Shown: in pieces, positions 7,163-13,457 of the stretch
Numbering within the stretch: position 1 is the stretch's first letter
Layout: each line of letters starts with the position of its first letter
From: an uncultured Eubacteriales bacterium
GTDB taxonomy: Bacteria > Bacillota > Clostridia > Lachnospirales > Lachnospiraceae
Reading direction: 5' to 3'
Length of the DNA stretch: 14,701 nt
Assembly (NCBI GenBank): GCA_900549105.1
Contig: URND01000074.1
Span: 1 to 14,701 of the forward strand
Notes under the pieces: generated by a model
What the model was told of the DNA's origin: nothing
Databases searched by the model: none
Seen by the model: the letters and a program-made list of their open reading frames with translations, nothing else
Made by a program: the position numbers and the translations under genes

Positions 7163-7256
7163 TATTTTTTGACAAATGTGAAAAAAATGAAAAAGATTGT
7201 GTAAAATTACTAAAATTGAAGAATATATTTTGTGTAAATAATTAGCATGCAAACTA

Positions 7257-7285
7257 TTTACATAGAAAATAATTTGTGATATGAT
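7257..7285 (+). promoter_or_regulatory. Promoter-like sequence without a gene behind it
   Basis: TTTACA (7257-7262) and TATGAT (7280-7285) are separated by 17 bp, with TGA before the -10 (extended -10). It points right, but the next plus-strand gene starts at 9163 and a strong hairpin lies at 7349-7382. If active it would make an RNA of about 90-95 nt ending near that hairpin, or a transcript antisense to the regulator gene. The region is very AT-rich, so chance is possible. Confidence 0.35.
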
Positions 7286-7342
7286 TTCAGCATAAAAGGT
7301 ATTTTTTAAATCAAACGATTAATGAGTCAATTATTTGCATAC

Positions 7343-7382
7343 AAAAACTGCCTGCCTCCTATTTCTATGTAGGAGGCAGGCA
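7343..7382 (-). terminator. Terminator of the HTH regulator gene
   Basis: A perfect 13-bp stem, TGCCTGCCTCCTA (7349-7361) with TAGGAGGCAGGCA (7370-7382), and an 8-base loop. On the minus strand it is followed by five T (plus-strand A at 7343-7347). It lies 14 bp after the stop of the regulator gene at 7396. On the plus strand no T run follows, so it should act mainly leftward. Confidence 0.9.
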
Positions 7383-7395
7383 CTCTTCACGAAGT

Positions 7396-8883
7396 TTACT
7401 TGTTTGTTTTAAAAGCGCTTAGATCAATCATGCGATAGACAAGAGAACCGTATTTTTCAGCAAATTTCTGTATCCCCTCTGAATCGTAAAAGAAGCAGTA
7501 AGGATGAGATTTCAGATTATCCAAAAAGTCGTTAACTTCCTTGATCATCTGGTCTGAGAGCACGGAATAGAGATGCGGTCCGATATCCGTATGATAGCGC
7601 TCCGGATTCTTCAGGAAAAGCTTTTTCCGGTTGTTGAATACGGAGGTATGTAACAAATGCTGGACATTCGGCAGGTATTCATCATCGATAACATAAAAAT
7701 GGATATTTGGATTTTTCTTTGTGATATCCAGAACTTTCTGGATATGCAGTTTCCTCTCCTCCGGCGTCATATTATAGACAACGTCGGCAAAGATGATTTC
7801 TCCGTCCTCCATATACTTCAGCAAAGAAGATTTGAGGACGAAGAAGTCCATTGAATTTTTTTCGAATATCTCTTCCCAGGTAATCTGGAGCTGAGCAACC
7901 AGATGGGCCATAAATTCATCCTTATCCCGTTCCAGCGCGGTGCGGGTGATGGATTCCCAACATTCTACAGGAAGCAGAAATTCAAAGCCGCGGGCAAGGA
8001 AAATCTGAAAATTATCTCTTGAGTAAAAATCCGTCCGATAACCGTGCTGGTAAAACTCTTCCGATTCGGTTGCATGGATTAGAAGATCGGTGTTGCGGAA
8101 GGAAGGTAATGTTCGGATATAAATCTGATTGACCTTTTCCGGATCTGTTATCACGGTGGCTGTAAGTATACGGCTGTACTGGTCTACGGCGCATAAAATG
8201 GCCATATGGTCTTTAATGATGATGGTATTCAGAGAATCCATCAAAGTATTGTCATAAAAGTCAAAAGTCAGATAACTGTGGGAGTTTATGAAATAATAAA
8301 GCTGCGGTAAGTAATAAGGACTGTCCGCAAAGAACTTCTTGCTGTCCAAAGCCATTTTAACATTGATGTCATAAGGCGGTGTCGGATAAATCGGCAGATC
8401 AATGTTATTGATGTTGATAAACCGGCAGATATCCAAAGTACATAAAACCTCCAGAGGTTCATTATAGGATAAAAGGGCAGTCGGCAGTTCATGATTAAAA
8501 AATTCATAAATGTCATTGGCGAGAGAAAGAATCTTCGTCTTATAGGCTTCGCTGTTATTTAAGTCATTGGCAGCTTCGCGGCTGGATTCCTTATAGTTTT
8601 CCTTGAGAAGACTATAAATGATCGAATTCAGGTTTTCCGGCGTGGCTTCCACAGAAAAAGCTTTTGAAAAGGTAGCCAAATCTTCGTGTTTTAATATTTC
8701 ATTTGAGAAATGGTTGGCAAGCGTACGATTAATATTTGGAGCCATTTTGGAGGCAGGAAGTTTGGCTTTATTACACCATTTGCTTATGTAGGATACATCA
8801 TAGCCGACTTCTTCAGCTACTGTAGACAGTTTGGAGCCGGAAAAGTTGATTAGGTTTTTGAGTAAAGAACCGTATGCACTCAT
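7396..8883 (-). CDS. Large HTH transcriptional regulator of unrecognised family, divergent from the acrylate operon
   Basis: I do not recognise the family of this 495-aa protein beyond its N-terminus. Residues about 5-60 (LLKNLINFSGSKLSTVAEEV, then GYDVSYISKWCNKAKLPASK) look like an XRE-type helix-turn-helix, where VSYISKWCN would be the recognition helix. The rest is a soluble, acidic-and-aromatic region of over 400 residues with no membrane segment and no signature I can name; a helical stretch is likely at 90-140. The ATG at 8883 is chosen because GGAGGTG (8891-8897, minus strand) precedes it. An upstream in-frame ATG at 8940 would add 19 residues, lies upstream of the likely -10 box, and has no such site. 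The divergent position suggests control of pct-lcdCAB by lactate or a CoA ester, but this is inference. A strong terminator follows at 7343-7382. Confidence 0.72.
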   Translation of the reverse strand: MSAYGSLLKNLINFSGSKLSTVAEEVGYDVSYISKWCNKAKLPASKMAPNINRTLANHFSNEILKHEDLATFSKAFSVEATPENLNSIIYSLLKENYKESSREAANDLNNSEAYKTKILSLANDIYEFFNHELPTALLSYNEPLEVLCTLDICRFININNIDLPIYPTPPYDINVKMALDSKKFFADSPYYLPQLYYFINSHSYLTFDFYDNTLMDSLNTIIIKDHMAILCAVDQYSRILTATVITDPEKVNQIYIRTLPSFRNTDLLIHATESEEFYQHGYRTDFYSRDNFQIFLARGFEFLLPVECWESITRTALERDKDEFMAHLVAQLQITWEEIFEKNSMDFFVLKSSLLKYMEDGEIIFADVVYNMTPEERKLHIQKVLDITKKNPNIHFYVIDDEYLPNVQHLLHTSVFNNRKKLFLKNPERYHTDIGPHLYSVLSDQMIKEVNDFLDNLKSHPYCFFYDSEGIQKFAEKYGSLVYRMIDLSAFKTNK

Positions 8884-8912
8884 TGCATTACACCTCCATA
8901 TATTCGTAGAAT

Positions 8913-8947
8913 TTATAACATGATAATTATAAGTTATCACATGATAA
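8913..8947. promoter_or_regulatory. Twin palindromic operator candidate in the divergent region
   Basis: TTATAACATGATAA (8913-8926) and TTATCACATGATAA (8934-8947) differ by one base, and their starts are exactly 21 bp (two helical turns) apart. The second is a palindrome that extends to GTTATCACATGATAAC (8933-8948). The two sites flank the likely -10 box of the regulator (minus-strand TATAAT, 8926-8931). This is the layout of an autorepressor binding as a pair of dimers. Confidence 0.55.
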
Positions 8948-8954
8948 CCTTAAT
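8926..8954 (-). promoter_or_regulatory. Probable promoter of the HTH regulator
   Basis: Minus-strand TATAAT at 8926-8931 is a perfect -10 box. The sequence 17 bp upstream (TTAAGG, 8949-8954) is a poor -35, so the promoter may be weak or need help. A start near 8919 would leave a leader of about 35 nt with the ribosome binding site. Confidence 0.45.
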
Positions 8955-9010
8955 TCATTAGCACGCTATATATATAGTATGGTGGTTTGTTAGTGGATTG
9001 TCAAGTAAAA

Positions 9011-9050
9011 ATTGAATCAAATTGAATTCAACTTGAGAAAATTGAATAAA
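9011..9050. repeat. 10-bp-phased ATTGAAT repeats with an internal 18-bp palindrome
   Basis: ATTGAAT occurs at 9011, 9021 and 9041, and a variant (ACTTGAG) fills the 9031 register, so the motif repeats every 10 bp. CAAATTGAATTCAACTTG at 9018-9035 is an inverted repeat with one mismatched pair. The block lies just upstream of the pct promoter at 9071-9099. It could be an activator-binding array or a phased A-tract bend. Confidence 0.5.
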
Positions 9051-9070
9051 ACAAGGTCAGATTGATTTCA

Positions 9071-9099
9071 TTGCAATACTGATACAATAAATATACAAT
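9071..9099 (+). promoter_or_regulatory. Probable promoter of the acrylate operon
   Basis: TTGCAA (9071-9076) and TACAAT (9094-9099) are separated by 17 bp. A start near 9106 gives a leader of about 57 nt ending in the perfect ribosome binding site AAGGAGGT (9151-9158). A second TACAAT at 9083-9088 has no well-spaced -35. The regulator-type repeats at 9011-9050 end 20 bp upstream of the -35. Confidence 0.5.
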
Positions 9100-9162
9100 A
9101 AATGCATAAAAGCCCAAAATAAATTATGAAAATTATACAAGAAAGGTTTTAAGGAGGTCACT

Positions 9163-10740
9163 ATGGGAAAAGTTAAAGTATTAACAGCCAGAGAAGCAGC
9201 AGATTTAATTAAAGACGGTGATACCGTAACATTAAGCGGATTCGTTGCAAACGGTATCGCAGAGGCATTAAATGCCGCAGCAGAAGAAAGATTTTTAGAA
9301 ACAGGTCATCCAAAGGATTTGACACTTTTCTATGTTGCCGGAACAGGTAACAAAGATGGCAGCCACGCTGACCATTATGCACATGAAGGAATGATCAAAC
9401 GAGTTATCGGCGGTCATTTCAATTTTGTTCCTCAGATTTGTGAAATGCTCTATGCAAACAAAATCGAAGGATATAATATTCCACAGGGCGCTATTTCTTC
9501 CATGTTGAGAGACAGTGCCGGTCACAAAATCGGTACATTCACACCGGTTGGTATCGGAACATTTGCTGACCCTCGTCTTGGCGGTGGCCGTTTAAATGAA
9601 AAGACAACAGAAGATATTGTTAAAGTTATTGAAATTGAAGGCGAAGAACAGTTATTCTACCCACGGGTAGGTTTGGACGTTGCTTTCATCCGTGGTACAT
9701 ATGCTGATGAATTAGGAAACGTTACAATGGAAAAAGAAATGGCTCCGCTGGATTGTACAGCTCAGGCTATGGCTGTTCACAACAATGGCGGTACAGTTGT
9801 TGTTCAGGTTGAAAAGGTTGTTAAAGCCGGACAGCTTGATCCGAAGCTTGTTAAAATCCCTGGTATCTATGTGGATGCTGTTGTTGTATGTCCTGCAGAA
9901 GACCCACATCAGTTCCAGAGTATCAACTGCCCATATGACCCTGCTTATTCCGGAAATACACAGGTTGCAGTAGAAGGTCTTGAACCTAAGAAACTTGATG
10001 CTAAGAAGATTATCGGCCGTCGTGCAGCTATGGAATTAAAGAAAAACGTTGTTGTTAACCTTGGTGTCGGCGTTCCTGAATGGGTATCCGCAGTAGCGGC
10101 AGAAGAAGGCGTTTCTGATGAAATGACCCTGACTGTAGAGTGCGGTCCTATCGGCGGCGTACCGGGCGGCGGACTTCGTTTCGGCGGTACATTAAATGCA
10201 CAGGCTTATGTTGACGAACCATATCAGTTCGACTTCTATGATGGCGGCGGTCTTGACCTCTGCTACCTTGGTCTTGCAGAAGTTGACCCAAGCGGTAACG
10301 TAAACGTTAGCCGTCTCGGAACAAGAATCACAGGAAGCGGCGGATTCATGAACATTTCCTCCAACTCCAAAAAAGCTATCTTCTGCGGTACTTTCACAAA
10401 TGGTGTTAAGATTAAAACAGGCGACGGCAAACTTACTATTCTTGAAGAAGGAAAGAAACATAAATTCGTTAACAAAGTTACAGAAATCACATTCTCCGGT
10501 GTTGTTGCAGGAAAGAAAGGCAAAGATGTCCTTTATGTAACGGAACGTGCCGTATTCGCACTGAAAGCTGACGGCGTACATCTGATTGAAGTTGCGCCTG
10601 GCATCGACGTTGAGACACAGGTACTTGCAGAGATGGATTTCCAGCCAATCGTTGACCGCGATGAAAACGGCAATGTAAAATTAATGGATGAAAGAATCTT
10701 CAAAGATGAAGTTATGGGAATGACTCTTTCCGATAAATAA
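9163..10740 (+). CDS. pct: Propionate/lactate CoA-transferase (class I, Pct-like)
   Basis: Moves CoA between propionyl- or acetyl-CoA and lactate, giving lactoyl-CoA and feeding the acrylate pathway. At 525 aa it matches the Clostridium propionicum Pct length (524). Shared blocks as I recall them are AADLIKDGDTVTLSGFV (residues 12-28), AHEGMIKR, VGIGTFADPR and FIRGTYADELGNVTMEKEMA. Also shared are GIYVDAVVV, IGRRAAMELKK, YYDGGGLDLCYLGLAE-like and PGIDVETQ. The catalytic glutamate is Glu326 in TVECGPIGGVPGGG, close to Glu324 of the characterised enzyme. It contains both CoA-transferase halves in one chain. The perfect site AAGGAGGT fixes the start. It heads the operon and is followed by a 112-bp gap with a stable hairpin. 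Codon use (CGT, GTT, GGT) suggests high expression. Exact acid specificity is inferred from context. Confidence 0.9.
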   Translation: MGKVKVLTAREAADLIKDGDTVTLSGFVANGIAEALNAAAEERFLETGHPKDLTLFYVAGTGNKDGSHADHYAHEGMIKRVIGGHFNFVPQICEMLYANKIEGYNIPQGAISSMLRDSAGHKIGTFTPVGIGTFADPRLGGGRLNEKTTEDIVKVIEIEGEEQLFYPRVGLDVAFIRGTYADELGNVTMEKEMAPLDCTAQAMAVHNNGGTVVVQVEKVVKAGQLDPKLVKIPGIYVDAVVVCPAEDPHQFQSINCPYDPAYSGNTQVAVEGLEPKKLDAKKIIGRRAAMELKKNVVVNLGVGVPEWVSAVAAEEGVSDEMTLTVECGPIGGVPGGGLRFGGTLNAQAYVDEPYQFDFYDGGGLDLCYLGLAEVDPSGNVNVSRLGTRITGSGGFMNISSNSKKAIFCGTFTNGVKIKTGDGKLTILEEGKKHKFVNKVTEITFSGVVAGKKGKDVLYVTERAVFALKADGVHLIEVAPGIDVETQVLAEMDFQPIVDRDENGNVKLMDERIFKDEVMGMTLSDK

Positions 10741-10768
10741 TAAAAAGAGATAGCCAAACTTACATATA

Positions 10769-10794
10769 GGTCACGGGCCTTCGGGGCCCGGACC
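10769..10794 (+). promoter_or_regulatory. Intercistronic hairpin between pct and the VOC gene
   Basis: GGTC, a bulged A, and CGGGCC pair with GGCCCG and GACC around the loop TTCGG, giving ten base pairs. It is the most GC-rich spot of the operon. No T tract follows, so it is unlikely to be a simple terminator. It may stop 3' exonucleases and stabilise the pct message, mark a processing site, or cause partial termination. Confidence 0.6.
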
Positions 10795-10851
10795 ACTCCA
10801 AAACGTGAACTATAAATAATATAAATATATTAAAGAAAGGGAGTTTTTACT

Positions 10852-11334
10852 ATGGCAAATTTATTTGCAGACACAGGGATTGGTAAACACATTATCAGAA
10901 CACATCACTGGGGTATCGTATTACCTACAGTAGAGAAAGCAGAAGCTTTCATGAAAACATTTGGTCTTCAGGAAGACTATCGCGGACATGTAAAAGCTTA
11001 CGATTCTCACCTCATTTTCACAAAACATGGTGAAGGCGCAGACGCTATCGAATTTATTATTCCTCAGTCCGGCGTTCTTTGCGAATTCAACAAAGGCAAA
11101 GGCGGAATCGCTCACGTTGCATTCCTTGTTGACGACATCAGAGCTACTATGGAAGATGTTAAAGCAATGGGATACGAACTTCTTGAAACAGAACCTACTG
11201 AAGGAACAGAAGATATCATCGTTAACTTCATTCGTCCGAAATATACACAGGGTATCCTTGTTGAGTTGATCGAACAGACTGGTGATATCAACTACGATGC
11301 AACATTCACAAGCCGTTGGGGAAACGCTGAATAA
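10852..11334 (+). CDS. VOC superfamily protein, methylmalonyl-CoA epimerase-like; possible lactoyl-CoA epimerase
   Basis: A 160-aa protein with two beta-alpha-beta-beta-beta modules of the vicinal oxygen chelate fold. Module one begins HHWGIVLPTVEKAEAFMKTF (residues 18-37) and module two GGIAHVAFLVDDIRATMED (about 85-103). The four metal-ligand positions are filled: His19, Glu67 (AIEFIIP), His88 (IAHVAF) and Glu138 (ILVELIE). Spacing and sequence resemble methylmalonyl-CoA epimerase more than glyoxalase I. The site AAAGGGAG at 10836-10843 sets the start. It sits between pct and lcdC in an operon that handles lactoyl-CoA and has no methylmalonyl-CoA genes. I infer it may epimerise (S)- and (R)-lactoyl-CoA, because lactoyl-CoA dehydratase needs the R form. 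A glyoxalase or a CoA-ester hydrolysing role is the alternative. Confidence 0.8.
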   Translation: MANLFADTGIGKHIIRTHHWGIVLPTVEKAEAFMKTFGLQEDYRGHVKAYDSHLIFTKHGEGADAIEFIIPQSGVLCEFNKGKGGIAHVAFLVDDIRATMEDVKAMGYELLETEPTEGTEDIIVNFIRPKYTQGILVELIEQTGDINYDATFTSRWGNAE

Positions 11335-11361
11335 TTCGAAGGGGATACAGGAGGAAATAAC

Positions 11362-12144
11362 GTGTATACATTAGGTATAGATATTGGTTCTTCATCCAGT
11401 AAAGCGGTTATTCTGAAAGATGGTGCGGAACTCGTATCATCCGCAGTTGTTCAGGTGGGAACAGGAACTTCTGGCCCGGCCAGAGTTATGGAAGCTGTTT
11501 TTGAAAACATCGACCTTAAACCGGAAGATATTAATTATACAGTGGCAACAGGCTATGGACGTTTTTCTGTAGATAATGCAGATAAGCAGATCAGCGAGAT
11601 AAGCTGCCATGCAAAAGGTATTTTCTATCTGATTCCAACAGCAAGAACGATTATTGATATCGGTGGACAGGATGCGAAGGCAATCGCATTAAATGACAAG
11701 GGAAATATCACACAGTTCTATATGAACGATAAATGTGCGGCCGGAACAGGGCGTTTCTTAGATGTAATGTCCCGAGTCCTTGAGATTCCGCTTGATAAGA
11801 TGGGTGAAGCCCATTTCAAGGCGAGAGAATGGGCTTCTGTCAGCAGTACGTGTACTGTATTTGCAGAGTCCGAAGTTATTTCCCAGTTATCCAAGGGAAT
11901 GACCAGAGAAAGTATTGTGGCCGGCGTTCATAAATCCGTAGCCACAAAGTCTTGCTCTTTGGTTCGCCGCTGCGGCGAAATAAGAAATGATGTTGTTATG
12001 TGTGGTGGCGTTGCTCAGAATCCGGGTGCAGTAGATGCAATCGAAAAGGAACTGGGACAGAAAATCACCGTAGCACCAAATCCTCAGATTACAGGAGCCC
12101 TTGGGGCCGCACTCTTAGCTTATGAAGAGCTGTTAAATAAATAA
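11362..12144 (+). CDS. lcdC: Lactoyl-CoA dehydratase activator (2-hydroxyacyl-CoA dehydratase ATPase)
   Basis: ATP-dependent one-electron injector, also called archerase, that reduces the LcdAB dehydratase. The homodimer shares one [4Fe-4S] cluster between subunits. At 260 aa it matches HgdC/HadI/LcdC. The ASKHA-fold phosphate loop is GIDIGSSSSK (residues 4-13), the second is IDIGGQDAK (about 93-101), and adenosine binding is GGVAQNPG and GALGAAL. The cluster cysteines are Cys125 (DKCAAGTG) and Cys164 (SSTCTVF), 39 apart as in Acidaminococcus HgdC. The start is GTG at 11362, with GGAGG (11350-11354) seven bases upstream. Codon use is less biased than in pct, lcdA and lcdB, which fits a catalytic activator needed in small amounts. 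It precedes the two dehydratase subunit genes. Confidence 0.92.
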   Translation: MYTLGIDIGSSSSKAVILKDGAELVSSAVVQVGTGTSGPARVMEAVFENIDLKPEDINYTVATGYGRFSVDNADKQISEISCHAKGIFYLIPTARTIIDIGGQDAKAIALNDKGNITQFYMNDKCAAGTGRFLDVMSRVLEIPLDKMGEAHFKAREWASVSSTCTVFAESEVISQLSKGMTRESIVAGVHKSVATKSCSLVRRCGEIRNDVVMCGGVAQNPGAVDAIEKELGQKITVAPNPQITGALGAALLAYEELLNK

Positions 12145-12180
12145 GAGGCGGTTTAATTTTAAAGAAAGAAGGTAAAAATT

Positions 12181-13440
12181 ATGGAGATTAATATCAACGA
12201 AGCAAGCTCAAAAGATTGTTTGGGATATTTTCAGGCAAAACTCGATGAAGAAGCATGGGAAGCAAAAAAAGCAGGTAAATTAGTCTGTTGGTCCGCATCT
12301 GTAGCTCCGCCGGAATTCTGTGTAGCTATGGATATCGCAATGGTTTATCCGGAAACACATGCAGCCGGCGCCGGCGCAAGAAAAGCATCCCAGGATTTAC
12401 TGGATGTTGCTCACAGCAAAGGATACAACATTGATATCTGCTCTTATGCACGTACAAACCTTGGATATATGGAACTTCTTAAACAGGAAGCTATGACTGG
12501 CGAAAAACCGGAAAAATTAGCTTCATCCAAAGCTGCTTATGTTCCGCTTCCAGACCTGGTTATCACATGTAACAATATCTGTAACACACTGTTAAAATGG
12601 TATGAAAACCTTGCAAAAGAACTGAACATCCCTTGCATCATCATCGATGTTCCTTTCAACCATACAATGCCGGTTGCCCGTCATAACAAAGAGTACATCG
12701 CAGATCAGTACAGAGCAGCCATCAAACAGTTGGAAGATATTACAGGCCGTGCATTTGATTATGACAAATTCCTTAAAGTTCAGGAACAGGTACAGCGTTC
12801 CGTTTACTGGTGGAATAAAGTTGCTACATATGCATTCCGCAAACCATCTCCATTGAATGGTTTTGACTTGTTCAACTATATGGCATTAATCGTTTGCGCA
12901 AGAGCAAGAGATTACGCTGAAATTACATTCCATAAATTTGCTGACGAACTGGAAGCAAAAGATGCTGCTGGACAGTATGCTTTCGGCGCAGCTGAAAACG
13001 AGAAACATCGTGTAACCTGGGAAGGTATCGCTGTTTGGACATACCTTGGCGCTACATTCAAAGGTTTGAAGAATCAGGGTTCCGTTATGACAGGTTCCGC
13101 TTATCCAGGACTTTGGAGCCTTGTTTACACACCTGGCGATCTTGAATCCATGGCTGAAGCTTATACAAACGTATACATCAACACATGCGGTTCTAACCGT
13201 TATGAAGAGTTCTACAAAGTTGTTAGCAATTCCAAATCCGATGGTATGGTTCTTCACCTTAACCGCAGCTGTAAGCTGATGGGTCTCCTTAACAACGAAG
13301 GTGCTGAATATGTAAATGCTAAGATGGGTATCCCATTTGTAAGCTTTGATGGTGACCAGACTGACCCTAACGTATTCTCCCAGGCTCAGTACGAAACTCG
13401 TGTTCAGGCATTATCCGAAATGATGGATAACAACAAATAA
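12181..13440 (+). CDS. lcdA: (R)-lactoyl-CoA dehydratase, alpha subunit
   Basis: Larger subunit of the heterodimeric FeS dehydratase that removes water from (R)-lactoyl-CoA to give acryloyl-CoA through a ketyl radical. At 419 aa it fits the C. propionicum subunit. Family blocks I recall from that protein include LVCWSASVAPPEFCVAM (about residues 34-50), YPETHAAG, PLPDLVITCNNICNTLLKWY (about 122-141) and IDVPFNHTMP. Also present are KPSPLNGFDLFNYMALIV, YINTCGSN, LNRSCKLM and SFDGDQTDPNVFS. Cys130 and Cys134 in the TCNNIC stretch are candidates for cluster binding. The ATG follows AGAAGG by eight bases. lcdB begins 17 bp after the stop. A dehydratase of longer 2-hydroxyacyl-CoA (HadBC, HgdAB type) is less likely because of the partners and the lactate permease. 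Confidence 0.92.
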   Translation: MEININEASSKDCLGYFQAKLDEEAWEAKKAGKLVCWSASVAPPEFCVAMDIAMVYPETHAAGAGARKASQDLLDVAHSKGYNIDICSYARTNLGYMELLKQEAMTGEKPEKLASSKAAYVPLPDLVITCNNICNTLLKWYENLAKELNIPCIIIDVPFNHTMPVARHNKEYIADQYRAAIKQLEDITGRAFDYDKFLKVQEQVQRSVYWWNKVATYAFRKPSPLNGFDLFNYMALIVCARARDYAEITFHKFADELEAKDAAGQYAFGAAENEKHRVTWEGIAVWTYLGATFKGLKNQGSVMTGSAYPGLWSLVYTPGDLESMAEAYTNVYINTCGSNRYEEFYKVVSNSKSDGMVLHLNRSCKLMGLLNNEGAEYVNAKMGIPFVSFDGDQTDPNVFSQAQYETRVQALSEMMDNNK

Positions 13441-13457
13441 TAAGGAGGGAATGTAAC

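Noticed and set aside
7169..7197. TTGACA at 7169-7174 as a promoter after the CoA-transferase remnant
   Set aside because: No acceptable -10 box at 16-18 bp (AAAGAT only); TAAAAT lies 27 bp away.
8883..8940. 19-residue N-terminal extension of the HTH regulator starting at 8940
   Set aside because: It would begin upstream of the likely -10 box and lacks a ribosome binding site, whereas GGAGGTG precedes the ATG at 8883.
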